48,462 bases of DNA, taken from Nitrospirota bacterium (GTDB lineage: Bacteria; Nitrospirota; JACRHJ01). The notes beneath the pieces were generated by a model. It worked only from the letters and a program-made list of their open reading frames with translations, made no database searches and had not been told where the DNA came from. This document shows, piece after piece, positions 7,596 through 16,572 of the stretch (positions are counted from its first letter, which is position 1; each line of letters starts with the position of its first letter). The stretch is taken from assembly GCA_016212105.1 (NCBI GenBank), contig JACRHJ010000001.1:1-48462 (forward strand), read 5' to 3'. A program made the translations under genes and the position numbers.

Positions 7596-7887
7596 AATGC
7601 TTGCTCACTTCCTCTATAGTAATTATTTGCACGGTCTCATCACTGAGCGTGAATATCAGCCGGTAAAATCCGTCCAGGTTTAGCGCATACTGGCCCTTCC
7701 TGTCGCCGGTTAAAGCATGGAAGCGAAACTGAGGGAACTTTTTCAGGTCTTCGATTTCATTAACCGCCATAAGGACGTTTATACGTTCAAGGTATCTACG
7801 CGCTATCGCATTGCCCCAGGCCTTTTGTGCCTCTTTATGTATTTCAAAACATTTACGCAGTTTGTTGCTGCGAAACTCTACTATCAT
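7585..7887 (-). CDS. higB: HigB/RelE-superfamily mRNA-interferase toxin
   Basis: The product is 100 residues from the ATG at 7887. The longer open frame starts at a TTG that is part of a -35-like box, and HigB proteins normally begin at MI.EFR or similar. It matches the HigB (plasmid maintenance killer) family: N-terminal FRSNKLRKCFE, central LKKFPQFRFHALTGDRKGQYALNLDGFYRLIF, and C-terminal IEEVSKHYGN. Family members cut mRNA on the ribosome. It overlaps higA by 11 bases. No strong Shine-Dalgarno sequence is visible; the start codon is embedded in a TATAATG sequence. Confidence 0.85.
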   Translation of the reverse strand: MIVEFRSNKLRKCFEIHKEAQKAWGNAIARRYLERINVLMAVNEIEDLKKFPQFRFHALTGDRKGQYALNLDGFYRLIFTLSDETVQIITIEEVSKHYGN

Positions 7888-7914
7888 TATAACCCGGCAG
7901 ATAATTGGAGTCAA
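7886..7914 (-). promoter_or_regulatory. Near-consensus sigma-70 promoter overlapping the higB start codon
   Basis: On the minus strand TTGACT (7914-7909), 17 bases, then TATAAT (7891-7886) make an almost ideal sigma-70 promoter. The final AT of TATAAT is the start of the higB ATG, so transcription from it would begin inside higB. It may be fortuitous or a second promoter that favours the antitoxin. Confidence 0.45.
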
Positions 7915-8037
7915 TATATGTTTACTCTAAGGGTAAACCTTATTTAGGTTATAACGATATGGGGGACAATGTCAAGCAATTTAAGCAGGGGGCTCAAGTC
8001 GCCATAGTTGCACGCTACGCCCCCCTCCCTACACTTT

Positions 8038-8053
8038 TGTCGCACACCACACA
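8038..8053 (+). promoter_or_regulatory. NifA upstream activator site for nifH
   Basis: TGT-CGCACACCAC-ACA is an exact TGT-N10-ACA NifA-binding motif. It lies about 98 bases upstream of the -24 element of the nifH promoter, the usual distance for looping by NifA. Confidence 0.75.
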
Positions 8054-8131
8054 ATCCCGTCCTACACACCAGGCCCGCGGCATTAAGACAGACCGTGCAA
8101 CACATGCCTAACTCGTTGACAATACGCGTGA

Positions 8132-9067
<936 letters not shown>

Positions 9068-9077
9068 ACCGAAACCC

Positions 9078-9232
9078 CCTCCCCCAACCCCTCCCGCGAG
9101 GGGAGGGGAGACGATTAGAAACGGAAGCCCTCACCCCCAACCCCCTCTCCCACAAGGGGAGAGGGGGGACTATATATAAAGTACCCTCTCCCTTCAATGG
9201 GAGAGGGTGGCGCGAAGCGCCGGGTGAGGGTT
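9078..9232. repeat. Cluster of GC-rich palindromic repeats between nifH and nifD
   Basis: At least three hairpins lie in tandem: CCCCTCCC/GGGAGGGG (9088-9108), CCCCCTCTCCC with its complement (9141-9167), and ACCCTCTCCC-TTCAAT-GGGAGAGGGT (9183-9208) followed by GGCGC-GAA-GCGCC and GGTGAGGG. This is the widespread REP-like CCCTCTCCC/GGTGAGGG family. Strong folding here could protect the upstream nifH mRNA end or lower nifD expression relative to nifH. Confidence 0.8.
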
Positions 9233-9254
9233 GGTTTCATACCAGGAGATAAAT

Positions 9255-10706
9255 ATGAAGACGACAGAAGTGAAGGGTTTCATCGACGAGCTGCTGAAGG
9301 CATACCCGGACAAGGCGAGGAAGAACCGGGCGTCGCACATTGCGGTCAAGGAGACGGCGCCGGAAACCGGCGGCGAGACGGCCGAACCATCGTGCAGCAC
9401 ATGCGCGATCAAGTCGAACGTCAAGTCCATACCCGGCGTCATGACCGCGCGCGGCTGCGCATACGCGGGCAGCAAGGGCGTGGTCTGGGGTCCGATACGT
9501 GACATGGTCCACCTCTCCCACGGCCCGGTCGGCTGCGGGTACTACTCGTGGAGCACGAGGAGGAACCTCGCGCAGGGCAAGCCCGGCGTGGACAATTTTG
9601 TCCCGTTCCAGTTCACTTCCGACTACCAGGAGAAGGACATAGTATACGGCGGCGCTCAGAAGCTCGAAGACATATGCCGCGAGATAAAGGTGCTGTTCCC
9701 GGAGGCGAAGGGGATTTCGGTGCAGTCCGAATGCCCGATAGGCCTCATCGGAGACGACATCGAGGCCTCGGCAAGGCTGATGCAGAAGGAGCTTGCGCTG
9801 CCCGTCATACCGGTCAGGTGCGAGGGCTTCAGGGGCGTGTCCCAGTCGCTCGGACACCACATAGCGAACGACGCTGTGCGCGACCACGTCCTCGGCAAGG
9901 GGAAGCTGCCCGACCCCGGCCCCTACGACGTCGCCATCATAGGCGACTACAACATAGGCGGCGACGCCTGGGCGTCACGCAAGATTATCGAAGAGTTAGG
10001 GCTACGGGTAGTGGCGATGTGGTCCGGTGACGGCCAGATTGAGACGATGAAGCTGACCCACATGGTGAAGTTGAACCTCATCCACTGCTACCGCTCGATG
10101 AACTACATCGCGCGCCACATGGAGGAGGAGTACAACATCCCCTGGATGGAGTACAACTTCTTCGGCCCGACGAAGATAGAGGCGTCCATACGCGCGATAG
10201 CGGCGCGGTTCGACAAGACCATACAGGACAACGCGGAGAAGGTGATAGCGAAGTACCGCCCGGCTATGGACGCGGTGCTTGCGAAGTACAAGTCACGCCT
10301 GGACGGCAGGAAGGTGATGCTCTACGTCGGTGGCCTCCGGCCCAGGCACGTCATAGGCGCCTACGAGGACCTCGGCATGGACATCATCGGCACCGGGTAC
10401 GAGTTCGGACACGCGGACGACTACCAGAGGACCTTCCCGCAGGTGAAGGAGGGCACGGTCATATACGACGACGTGACCGAGTACGAGATGGAGGAGATGG
10501 TCAAGAAGCTCCGCCCGGACCTGGTCGCTTCCGGCATAAAGGAGAAGTACGTGTTCCAGAAGATGGGCTTCCCGTTCCGGCAGATGCACTCCTGGGACTA
10601 CTCGGGCCCCTACCACGGCTACGACGGCTTCCCGATATTCGCCAGGGACATGGACATGGCGGTGAACTCGCCGACATGGAAGCTGGTAAAAGCGCCGTGG
10701 GCGTGA
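9255..10706 (+). CDS. nifD: NifD, nitrogenase MoFe protein alpha subunit
   Basis: In this 483-residue subunit the P-cluster ligands are Cys68 ([11 protein letters not shown]), Cys94 ([10 protein letters not shown]) and Cys160 ([12 protein letters not shown]). The FeMo-cofactor ligands are Cys278 ([11 protein letters not shown]) and His445 ([16 protein letters not shown]). Length and motifs are those of the molybdenum enzyme; the AnfD/VnfD signatures are absent. With NifK it forms the heterotetramer that reduces N2. GGAGAT precedes the ATG at 9255, and the eight-codon upstream extension to 9231 is rejected because the Shine-Dalgarno sequence lies inside it. It is separated from nifH by about 190 bases of palindromic repeats. 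Confidence 0.97.
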   Translation: MKTTEVKGFIDELLKAYPDKARKNRASHIAVKETAPETGGETAEPSCSTCAIKSNVKSIPGVMTARGCAYAGSKGVVWGPIRDMVHLSHGPVGCGYYSWSTRRNLAQGKPGVDNFVPFQFTSDYQEKDIVYGGAQKLEDICREIKVLFPEAKGISVQSECPIGLIGDDIEASARLMQKELALPVIPVRCEGFRGVSQSLGHHIANDAVRDHVLGKGKLPDPGPYDVAIIGDYNIGGDAWASRKIIEELGLRVVAMWSGDGQIETMKLTHMVKLNLIHCYRSMNYIARHMEEEYNIPWMEYNFFGPTKIEASIRAIAARFDKTIQDNAEKVIAKYRPAMDAVLAKYKSRLDGRKVMLYVGGLRPRHVIGAYEDLGMDIIGTGYEFGHADDYQRTFPQVKEGTVIYDDVTEYEMEEMVKKLRPDLVASGIKEKYVFQKMGFPFRQMHSWDYSGPYHGYDGFPIFARDMDMAVNSPTWKLVKAPWA

Positions 10707-10722
10707 CACCAAAAACAACACC

Positions 10723-10819
10723 CCACTTTCTTTTGGAAAAAAGAAAGTGGACAAAGAAAACCAGAAGTTAAAGACACGGCTTTCTTTTGGTACTTTTCTT
10801 TCACCTGAAAGAAAAGTAC
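10723..10819. repeat. Inverted repeats between nifD and nifK
   Basis: There are two units. A 10-bp inverted repeat CCACTTTCTT/AAGAAAGTGG lies at 10723-10750. A second unit at 10777-10819 starts CGGCTTTCTTTTGG and ends in ACTTTTCTTTC-ACCT-GAAAGAAAAGT. The second unit recurs almost unchanged at 26443-26486. Confidence 0.85.
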
Positions 10820-10847
10820 GGTCTACATCTTATAAGGGGCTATTGCC

Positions 10848-12257
10848 ATGAACACAGCGGAATGGATCAACACGGTCGAATACAAGGAGCTGAACTTCGC
10901 GAGGAAGGCGCTGGTCGTCAACCCGACAAAGGCCTGCCAGCCGCTGGGCGCGTTCTTCTGCGCGTCCGGCTTTGAAGGCACGCTCCCATACGAGCATGGC
11001 TCCCAGGGCTGCACGGCGTACTTCAGGAACAACCTGGCCAGGCATTACCGCGAGCCGTTCCCGGCGGTCAGCGACTCGATGACGGAGGACGCGGCGGTCT
11101 TCGGCGGTCGCGCGAACATGATAGAGGGCCTGAAGAACGCGAACGACCTTTACAAGCCGAAGATGATAGCGATGTGCACGTCGTGCATGGCCGAGGTCAT
11201 AGGAGACGACTTGAAGGCGTTCATATCCAACGCGCGCGATGCGGGCTCCATACCCGCATCGCTCCCGGTCGCGCCGGCGCACACGCCGAGCTTCATCGGC
11301 TCGCACATCACCGGCTACGACAACATGCTGCTCGCCATAGTCAAGACGCTGTCCGAGGGAAAGTACAAGGACGGGGATCGAAACGGGAAGCTGAACGTCA
11401 TACCCGGCTTCGACGCGCACATAGAGAACATACGCGAGGTCAAGCGGTACATGTCCATGATGGGCGTGCCGGTCACGGTCCTCGCGGACAACACCGAGAC
11501 GTTCGACTCGCCGCTCTCCGGGCATTACGAGATGTACCACGGCGGGACGACGCTCGCGGAGGCAGGTGATTCGGTCAACGCCATAGGCACAATCTCGATG
11601 CAGGCGTACGCATCGGCCAAGACCGTCAAGGAGTTCGGGGCCGAGTACGGCCAGAAGACCGCCGAGTTCAACTACCCGATGGGCATAGCGGCCTTCGACT
11701 CGTTTCTCATGAAGGTGTCCGAGATGACCGGCATGCCGATACCGGCTTCCATAACGGACGAGCGCGGCCGGGCGTTGGACGCCGCGACCGACGCGCACCA
11801 GTACTTTCACGGCAAGAGGTTTTCGATGTTCGGCGACCCGGATGTCATGCTGGGCCTGGCACGCTTCATCATGGAGATGGGAGGCGAGCCGGTTCACATC
11901 GTGTCCACGAACGGCACCAAGAAGTGGGAACGCGAGATGCAGGCGCTCCTCGCCTCCTCGCCTTACGGCTCGTCCGGCACTGCGTACCCGGGCAAGGACC
12001 TCTGGCACCTGCGCTCGCTACTCGTGACCGAGCCGGTGGACATGCTCATCGGCGACTCGCACGGCAAGTACGCCGCGAAGGACGCGGGCATCCCGCTCGT
12101 GCGCATCGGCTTCCCGATAACCGACCGCGTGAACCTGCACCGCTACGCGACTCTCGGGTACAAGGGCACGATGAACCTCATCACCTGGATTACGAACGCG
12201 TTCCTCGACGAGCTGGACAGGACCTGCGACGACGCGCATTTTGAGCTGCTGAGATAA
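10848..12257 (+). CDS. nifK: NifK, nitrogenase MoFe protein beta subunit
   Basis: In this 469-residue subunit the P-cluster ligands are Cys30 (TKACQPLGA), Cys55 (GSQGCTAYF) and Cys113 (CTSCMAEVIGDD). It lacks the roughly 50-residue N-terminal extension of Azotobacter-type NifK, as do many NifK proteins from anaerobes. AAGGGG lies 8 bases before the ATG. The spacer from nifD (about 140 bases) contains AT-rich inverted repeats; the nifK stop is followed by a GC-rich hairpin and a REP element. Confidence 0.97.
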   Translation: MNTAEWINTVEYKELNFARKALVVNPTKACQPLGAFFCASGFEGTLPYEHGSQGCTAYFRNNLARHYREPFPAVSDSMTEDAAVFGGRANMIEGLKNANDLYKPKMIAMCTSCMAEVIGDDLKAFISNARDAGSIPASLPVAPAHTPSFIGSHITGYDNMLLAIVKTLSEGKYKDGDRNGKLNVIPGFDAHIENIREVKRYMSMMGVPVTVLADNTETFDSPLSGHYEMYHGGTTLAEAGDSVNAIGTISMQAYASAKTVKEFGAEYGQKTAEFNYPMGIAAFDSFLMKVSEMTGMPIPASITDERGRALDAATDAHQYFHGKRFSMFGDPDVMLGLARFIMEMGGEPVHIVSTNGTKKWEREMQALLASSPYGSSGTAYPGKDLWHLRSLLVTEPVDMLIGDSHGKYAAKDAGIPLVRIGFPITDRVNLHRYATLGYKGTMNLITWITNAFLDELDRTCDDAHFELLR

Positions 12258-12275
12258 GGTAGAGACGCCCCCAGC

Positions 12276-12302
12276 CCCCCTGCCCCGCAGGTGGGGAGGG
12301 GG
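12276..12302. repeat. GC-rich hairpin after nifK
   Basis: CCCCCTGCCCC pairs, with one bulged base, with GGGGAGGGGG. No T tract follows, so it is more likely an mRNA-stabilising or translational element than a terminator. Confidence 0.5.
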
Positions 12303-12310
12303 ATAAAACG

Positions 12311-12431
12311 GTCACCCCCGCGAAGGCGGGGGTCCAGTGACTTTGCTTCTGACTGTTTGCGCGCGCGATGAAAGTCCCTGGATTCCCGCCGGAGTTTACC
12401 CCGGTATGCCTAAAGCCGGGGCGGGAATGAC
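12311..12431. repeat. REP/MITE-like element between nifK and nifEN
   Basis: A ~121-bp element is bounded by inverted ends GTCACCCCCGC (12311-12321) and GCGGGAATGAC (12421-12431). It holds internal hairpins CCCCCGCGAAGGCGGGGG and ACCCCGG..CCGGGG and a second TGGATTCCCGCC motif. The GTCAYYCCCGC end is that of a very common REP family. It fills the spacer and is read through in frame by an artefactual extension of nifEN. Confidence 0.8.
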
Positions 12432-12462
12432 GGACAATGTTGAAAGCAACAGAGGTGCGATT

Positions 12463-15039
12463 ATGCTATCAACGCCTGACAGACTTTTCAAGCACTCCTG
12501 CAGCCCGACCTCGGCGGACGGCGTATGCAGGAGCCGGGGCGGCGAGTCATGCGCCTTCGACGGCGCGATGATAGTCCTCCAGTGCATCGCGGATGCGGCC
12601 CACCTGGTGCACGGGCCTATAGCATGCTCCGGCAACTCGTGGGAGTCGCGCGGGACGGTGTCCGACAAGGGCGTACTGCACAAGCGCGCATACACGACCG
12701 ACCTGGGCGAGCTGGACATTGTCTACGGGGCCGAGGAGAAGCTGGTCGATGCTATTTGCGCAACTGCTAAAGACAGCGGCGCATCGGCGGTGTTCGTGTA
12801 CTCGACATGCGTGACGGGCCTGACGGGCGAGGACATGGACGCGGCCTGCCGGGAGGCGGAGGCCTCTCTCGGCATAAGGGTCATACCCGTGCATGCGCCG
12901 GGCTTCGTCGGGCCCAAGAACCTCGGGAACCGGATAGCGGGCGACGTCCTCCTCGACCACGTAATAGGCACGGGGGTCCCGTCGGTAGTGACGGACACGG
13001 ACGTGAACCTGATTGGCGAGTACAACATCGCGGGCGACCTGGCCCTCGTCCAGCCGGTGTTTGAGCGGGCGGGGCTGAACGTCATGTCCCGTATCACCGG
13101 CAACGCGACGCTTTGGGAGGTGGCCTGCGCGCACAGGGCGCGGCTTAATGCGGTCGTATGCGGACGCGCGCTCATAAACGTAGCCCGCGAGATGGAGAAG
13201 CGCTACGGCATACCATACGTCGAGGTCTCGTTCTTCGGGAAGACGGAGATGTCGCACGCGCTCAGGACGATCGCGCGTAACCTGCCGGACTCTGACGCGG
13301 GCATCGTGAAGTCTGTCGAGCGCGTCATCGCGGAAGAGGAGGCAAGCCTCGTGGCCCGGCTCGCGCCATACGCCTCGCTCAGGGGCAAGAAGGCGGTGCT
13401 GTATACCGGCGGGGTCAAGTCCTGGTCGTTCATATCCGCTCTGATGGACCTGGGTATCGAGGTCGTCGCGGTCGGGGCCAAGAAGGCCACCGCGGAGGAC
13501 GAGGAGAAGATGAAGCGGCTGATGGGGCCGGACGCGCCTATACACGAGGACATGACACCTAAGCGTATACTCGGCCTGATGCGGGAGCACGAGGCGGACA
13601 TCCTCATCGCGGGGGGGCGGAACCAGTACCTGGCGATAAAGGAGGGCTTCCCGTTCGTGGACGTCAACCAGGAGCGGCATACCGCGTACGCCGGCTACGA
13701 CGGCCTGGTCAACCTCGCGCGCAGCATCAGGTCGGCGATCGACTTTTATGCGGGACACGGTTCGGCTATCCAGGCCAGACGGGATACCAAACCCGTTGTC
13801 AGTCGCGGGCCGGTATCCGTCAACCCCTTGAAGCATTCGGCTTCGATGGGAGCGGCGATGGCCCTGCAGGGGGTGGACAGGGCGGCGGTCGTACTGCACG
13901 GGGCGCAGGGCTGCAACTTCCTCGGCAAGGTGCTGCTGACGAAACACTTCCGCGAGCCCATAGCGATGGTCAGCACGAAGCTGTTCTCCGAGGACGTCGT
14001 GATGGGCAGCGAGGAGCGGCTGGAGAAGGCGCTGCGCGACACCGTGGAAAAGAACGCCCCTTCACTGGTCGGCGTCCTGACTACCGGCCTGGTGGAGGTC
14101 AAGGGCGAGAACGTGGAGATGGCGGTGAAGACGGTGGAGGACGGCGGCGCCGTCCTCCTGCATATCCCGACGCCCGACTACAAGGGCGGCCTGGAGGAGG
14201 GCTACGCGGCCGCGGTCGAGGCCCTTGCTGGCCTCGCCACGCCGGGCATACGGGTGGCCAGCAGGGTGAACGTCCTTGCCGGCGCAGGTCTGACACCGGC
14301 CGACGTGAACGAGCTGAGGAATATCGTCGAGGACTTCGGCCTGGAGCCGGTCGTCCTCCCGGACCTCTCCGCGCTCGACGGGAGCAGGGTGGGATTCTCC
14401 CCGCTCGCGTCCGGAGGCGTGACGGTAGACGGCATACGCTCGATGGGCACGGCTACGCTGACGCTTGTAACCGGGCCGTCGCTCGAAAAGGCGGGCATGG
14501 TCATAAGGGACAATTGCGGCGTGCCGTACGTGCTTCTCGACGGGCTGTCCGGCATAGCGGCGACCGACAAGCTAATGGACATACTCGCGGGGTTGTCCGG
14601 GCGCGGGATACCGGCACGGTACCGGAGGGAGCGCGCCGTGCTCGTCGACGGCATGCGGGACGCTATGGCAAGGGTATCTGGGGCACGCATCGCCGTCGCA
14701 CAGGAGACGGACGCGGCGGCCGGGCTGTCCGCGCTTATCGCCGAGACGGGCGCGCGCGTGGGACTCGCGGTAATCCCCACGGACGGGCCGGGCTCAGGCA
14801 GTATATCTGCCGACGAGGTCATGGTCGGCGACTACGGGAGCATCAGGGGAGAATTCGACCTGCTCATCTCTGGCTCGCACGGGCGGCAGACGGCAGACGC
14901 CTTCGGCATACCGCTGCTCGAATACGGCTTTCCCGTCTTCGAGCGGCTCGGGCACGGCGCATCGCCCGGCATCGGATACAGGGGCAGCCTGGAAATGGTC
15001 AACCGGATGGGAAACACGATGATGGAGGCGCACGTATGA
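12463..15039 (+). CDS. nifEN: NifE-NifN fusion, FeMo-cofactor assembly scaffold
   Basis: One 858-residue polypeptide carries both halves of the scaffold on which the NifB product is matured to FeMo-cofactor. NifE occupies residues 1 to about 440, with Cys30, Cys55 (HGPIACSGNSWESRG) and Cys116 (STCVTGLTGED). NifN occupies about 450-858, beginning VSVNPLKHSASMGAA with the conserved GAQGC, KHFREP and TTGLVE segments. Such fusions are known in some diazotrophs, including Geobacter. AGAGGTG five bases upstream fixes the ATG at 12463; the open frame continues another 42 codons upstream, but only through a REP element. The stop overlaps the nifX start (ATGA), so the two are translationally coupled. 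Confidence 0.94.
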   Translation: MLSTPDRLFKHSCSPTSADGVCRSRGGESCAFDGAMIVLQCIADAAHLVHGPIACSGNSWESRGTVSDKGVLHKRAYTTDLGELDIVYGAEEKLVDAICATAKDSGASAVFVYSTCVTGLTGEDMDAACREAEASLGIRVIPVHAPGFVGPKNLGNRIAGDVLLDHVIGTGVPSVVTDTDVNLIGEYNIAGDLALVQPVFERAGLNVMSRITGNATLWEVACAHRARLNAVVCGRALINVAREMEKRYGIPYVEVSFFGKTEMSHALRTIARNLPDSDAGIVKSVERVIAEEEASLVARLAPYASLRGKKAVLYTGGVKSWSFISALMDLGIEVVAVGAKKATAEDEEKMKRLMGPDAPIHEDMTPKRILGLMREHEADILIAGGRNQYLAIKEGFPFVDVNQERHTAYAGYDGLVNLARSIRSAIDFYAGHGSAIQARRDTKPVVSRGPVSVNPLKHSASMGAAMALQGVDRAAVVLHGAQGCNFLGKVLLTKHFREPIAMVSTKLFSEDVVMGSEERLEKALRDTVEKNAPSLVGVLTTGLVEVKGENVEMAVKTVEDGGAVLLHIPTPDYKGGLEEGYAAAVEALAGLATPGIRVASRVNVLAGAGLTPADVNELRNIVEDFGLEPVVLPDLSALDGSRVGFSPLASGGVTVDGIRSMGTATLTLVTGPSLEKAGMVIRDNCGVPYVLLDGLSGIAATDKLMDILAGLSGRGIPARYRRERAVLVDGMRDAMARVSGARIAVAQETDAAAGLSALIAETGARVGLAVIPTDGPGSGSISADEVMVGDYGSIRGEFDLLISGSHGRQTADAFGIPLLEYGFPVFERLGHGASPGIGYRGSLEMVNRMGNTMMEAHV

Positions 15040-15425
15040 AAGTAGCATTCGCCACAACGGACGGGATACACGTTGACGAGCATTTCGGCAGGGCGGGCAT
15101 GTTCCAGATATACGAGTTCACGAAGGACGAGTACGCCTCCCTCGGGGCGCGTGTATTCGCCGAGGGGCGGGACGAGGCGGTCGAGTCCACGAAGGGGCTC
15201 GGCGCGGCGCACGAGCTTGCGGTCGAGGACAAGGTCGAGAAACTGTCCGACTGCCGGATAGTGTACATGACGTCGATAGGCGGGCCGTCCGCCGCGCGTC
15301 TTTCTCGTAAGGGCATGATGCCGGTAAAGGCGGTTGACGGCTCGGTGATAGAGGAGCTTGCGATGGGGCTGATGGAGACGATACGGACGTCGCCTCCGCC
15401 CTGGCTGAGGAAGCTGGTGGTTTAA
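15036..15425 (+). CDS. nifX: NifX, FeMo-cofactor/NifB-co binding protein
   Basis: This 129-residue protein belongs to the NifX/NafY/dinitrogenase iron-molybdenum cofactor family: MKVAFATTDGIHVDEHFGRAGMFQIYEF at the N-terminus, then RIVYMTSIGGPSAARLSRKGMMPVK. NifX carries cofactor precursors between NifB, NifEN and NifDK. It overlaps nifEN by 4 bases. The C-terminal PPPWLRKLV resembles the end seen in many NifX proteins. Confidence 0.93.
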   Translation: MKVAFATTDGIHVDEHFGRAGMFQIYEFTKDEYASLGARVFAEGRDEAVESTKGLGAAHELAVEDKVEKLSDCRIVYMTSIGGPSAARLSRKGMMPVKAVDGSVIEELAMGLMETIRTSPPPWLRKLVV

Positions 15426-15457
15426 CTAACGACACGACAACACGGGAGGTACGGAAG

Positions 15458-15772
15458 ATGAAGATAGTAAGGGCGATAATAAGGCCGGAGAAGGAAGACG
15501 ACGTAGTGCTGGCGCTCGAAGGCGCGGGCTTCCCCGCCATGACAAAGGCGCACGTATTCGGGCGCGGCAAGCAGAAGGGCCTCACCGTCGGGCCGATACA
15601 CTACGACCTGCTGCCGAAGGTGCTGCTGCTGCTCGTCGTGAACGACGATGAGGTGGAGAAGGTGATGTCCGTCATCACGGACAACTCGAAGACCGGCTTC
15701 ATAGGCGACGGCAAGATATTCATCTCCGACATCGAGCGCGCGTTCACCGTAAGGACGGGAGAAGGGCTATGA
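15458..15772 (+). CDS. nifI1: NifI1, nitrogenase-specific PII-type regulator
   Basis: This is a 104-residue PII-family protein. The AMTKAHVFGRGKQKGL...YDLLPKVLLLLVV...TGFIGDGKIFISDIERAFTVRTGEGL pattern is the NifI1 signature rather than GlnB/GlnK, and the T-loop lacks the uridylylated tyrosine context. With NifI2 it forms a complex that blocks NifDK at low 2-oxoglutarate, which gives ammonia switch-off in methanogens. GGGAGG lies 8 bases upstream. It overlaps nifI2 by 4 bases. Its place after nifX rather than between nifH and nifD is unusual. Confidence 0.88.
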   Translation: MKIVRAIIRPEKEDDVVLALEGAGFPAMTKAHVFGRGKQKGLTVGPIHYDLLPKVLLLLVVNDDEVEKVMSVITDNSKTGFIGDGKIFISDIERAFTVRTGEGL

Positions 15773-16191
15773 AAGAGATCATGGCGGTCATCAGGCAGTC
15801 GAAGGTCAAGCAGACGATGGAGGCGCTCGCGGACATCGGCGTCACCTCCGTCACCATACACAACCTCAACGGGCGCGGGAAGCAGGGCGGCAACATCATG
15901 GAATGCGTGGACCCGCTGATGAGCACCGACGTCGAGTGCGTCTCCAAGATCTACAAGTTCCCGACGCCGTCGTCCATGGCGGTCTACTCCAAGCTCACGA
16001 AGCCGGTCTTCTGGGTGCCCAAGTCGCTCCTCGACATCGTAATATCGGAGGTGCCGGAGGACCTGGTGGTCGAGGCGATAATGAAGGTCAACCGCACCGG
16101 CAACAAGGGAGACGGCAAGGTCTTCGTCATGCCGATCGCGGACGCGCTCAGGATAAGGACCGGCGAACGCGGCGACGCGGCTATAGTATAA
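15769..16191 (+). CDS. nifI2: NifI2, nitrogenase-specific PII-type regulator
   Basis: This 140-residue PII paralogue is longer than GlnB because of an extended T-loop region (about residues 40-80, GGNIMECVDPLMSTDVECV...), as in NifI2. The C-terminal motif VNRTGNKGDGKVFVMPIADALRIRTGERGDAA is preserved. It would act with NifI1 on dinitrogenase. The ATGA overlap with nifI1 indicates coupled, probably stoichiometric synthesis. Confidence 0.88.
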   Translation: MKEIMAVIRQSKVKQTMEALADIGVTSVTIHNLNGRGKQGGNIMECVDPLMSTDVECVSKIYKFPTPSSMAVYSKLTKPVFWVPKSLLDIVISEVPEDLVVEAIMKVNRTGNKGDGKVFVMPIADALRIRTGERGDAAIV

Positions 16192-16200
16192 GGCAAAGTC

Positions 16201-16222
16201 CCGCCCTTTTGTAAAAGGGCGG
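16201..16222. terminator. Perfect hairpin between nifI2 and fdxB, possible attenuator
   Basis: CCGCCCTTTT-GT-AAAAGGGCGG is a 10-bp perfect stem. It is followed by CCCGAAAACTTTTAT rather than a clean U run, so partial termination or an mRNA-processing/stability role is more likely than full termination. A similar GGCGGCCC-AAAAACTT stretch occurs at 26418-26433. Confidence 0.45.
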
Positions 16223-16277
16223 CCCGAAAACTTTTATGCTGCCGCCGTGCCGGCGGGGAAGATAGCGGGGGGCTGGT

Positions 16278-16544
16278 ATGGGTGCTACAAAGGGTGGCAA
16301 GGACTGGACGCCTGAGTATGTGGTCTCGATAGACCACGGACGTTGCATCGGCTGCGGCCGGTGCTTCAAGGTATGCGGCAGGTCTGTGCTGGAGCTTGTC
16401 GAGAAGCCGTTCGACGGCGACGACGAGTTCGGCGACGACATGGGCAACAAGGTGATGTCCGTGAAAGACGCGGACGACTGCATCGGATGCGGGGCATGCG
16501 CCCGCACATGCACGAAGAAGTGCTACACACACGCCCCTGCATAG
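16278..16544 (+). CDS. fdxB: Nif-associated ferredoxin III (2[4Fe-4S])
   Basis: This 88-residue ferredoxin has two cluster motifs, CIGCGRCFKVCGR and CIGCGACARTCTKKC, separated by an acidic loop (DGDDEFGDDMGNK) typical of the nif-specific ferredoxin III (FdxB) family. It is a likely electron donor for cofactor synthesis (for example NifB) or for NifH. It lies between nifI2 and nifQ. Confidence 0.9.
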   Translation: MGATKGGKDWTPEYVVSIDHGRCIGCGRCFKVCGRSVLELVEKPFDGDDEFGDDMGNKVMSVKDADDCIGCGACARTCTKKCYTHAPA

Positions 16545-16572
16545 CCGGGGGCATGGACGGACGGTGTCTGGC

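Noticed and set aside
9078-9232. CRISPR array
   Set aside because: The repeats are palindromes of unequal sequence and spacing, with no regular direct repeat or spacers, and no cas genes are nearby.
12547-13947. 466-codon antisense frame inside nifEN
   Set aside because: Opposite-strand shadow of a recognised gene; no ribosome-binding site or recognisable motif.
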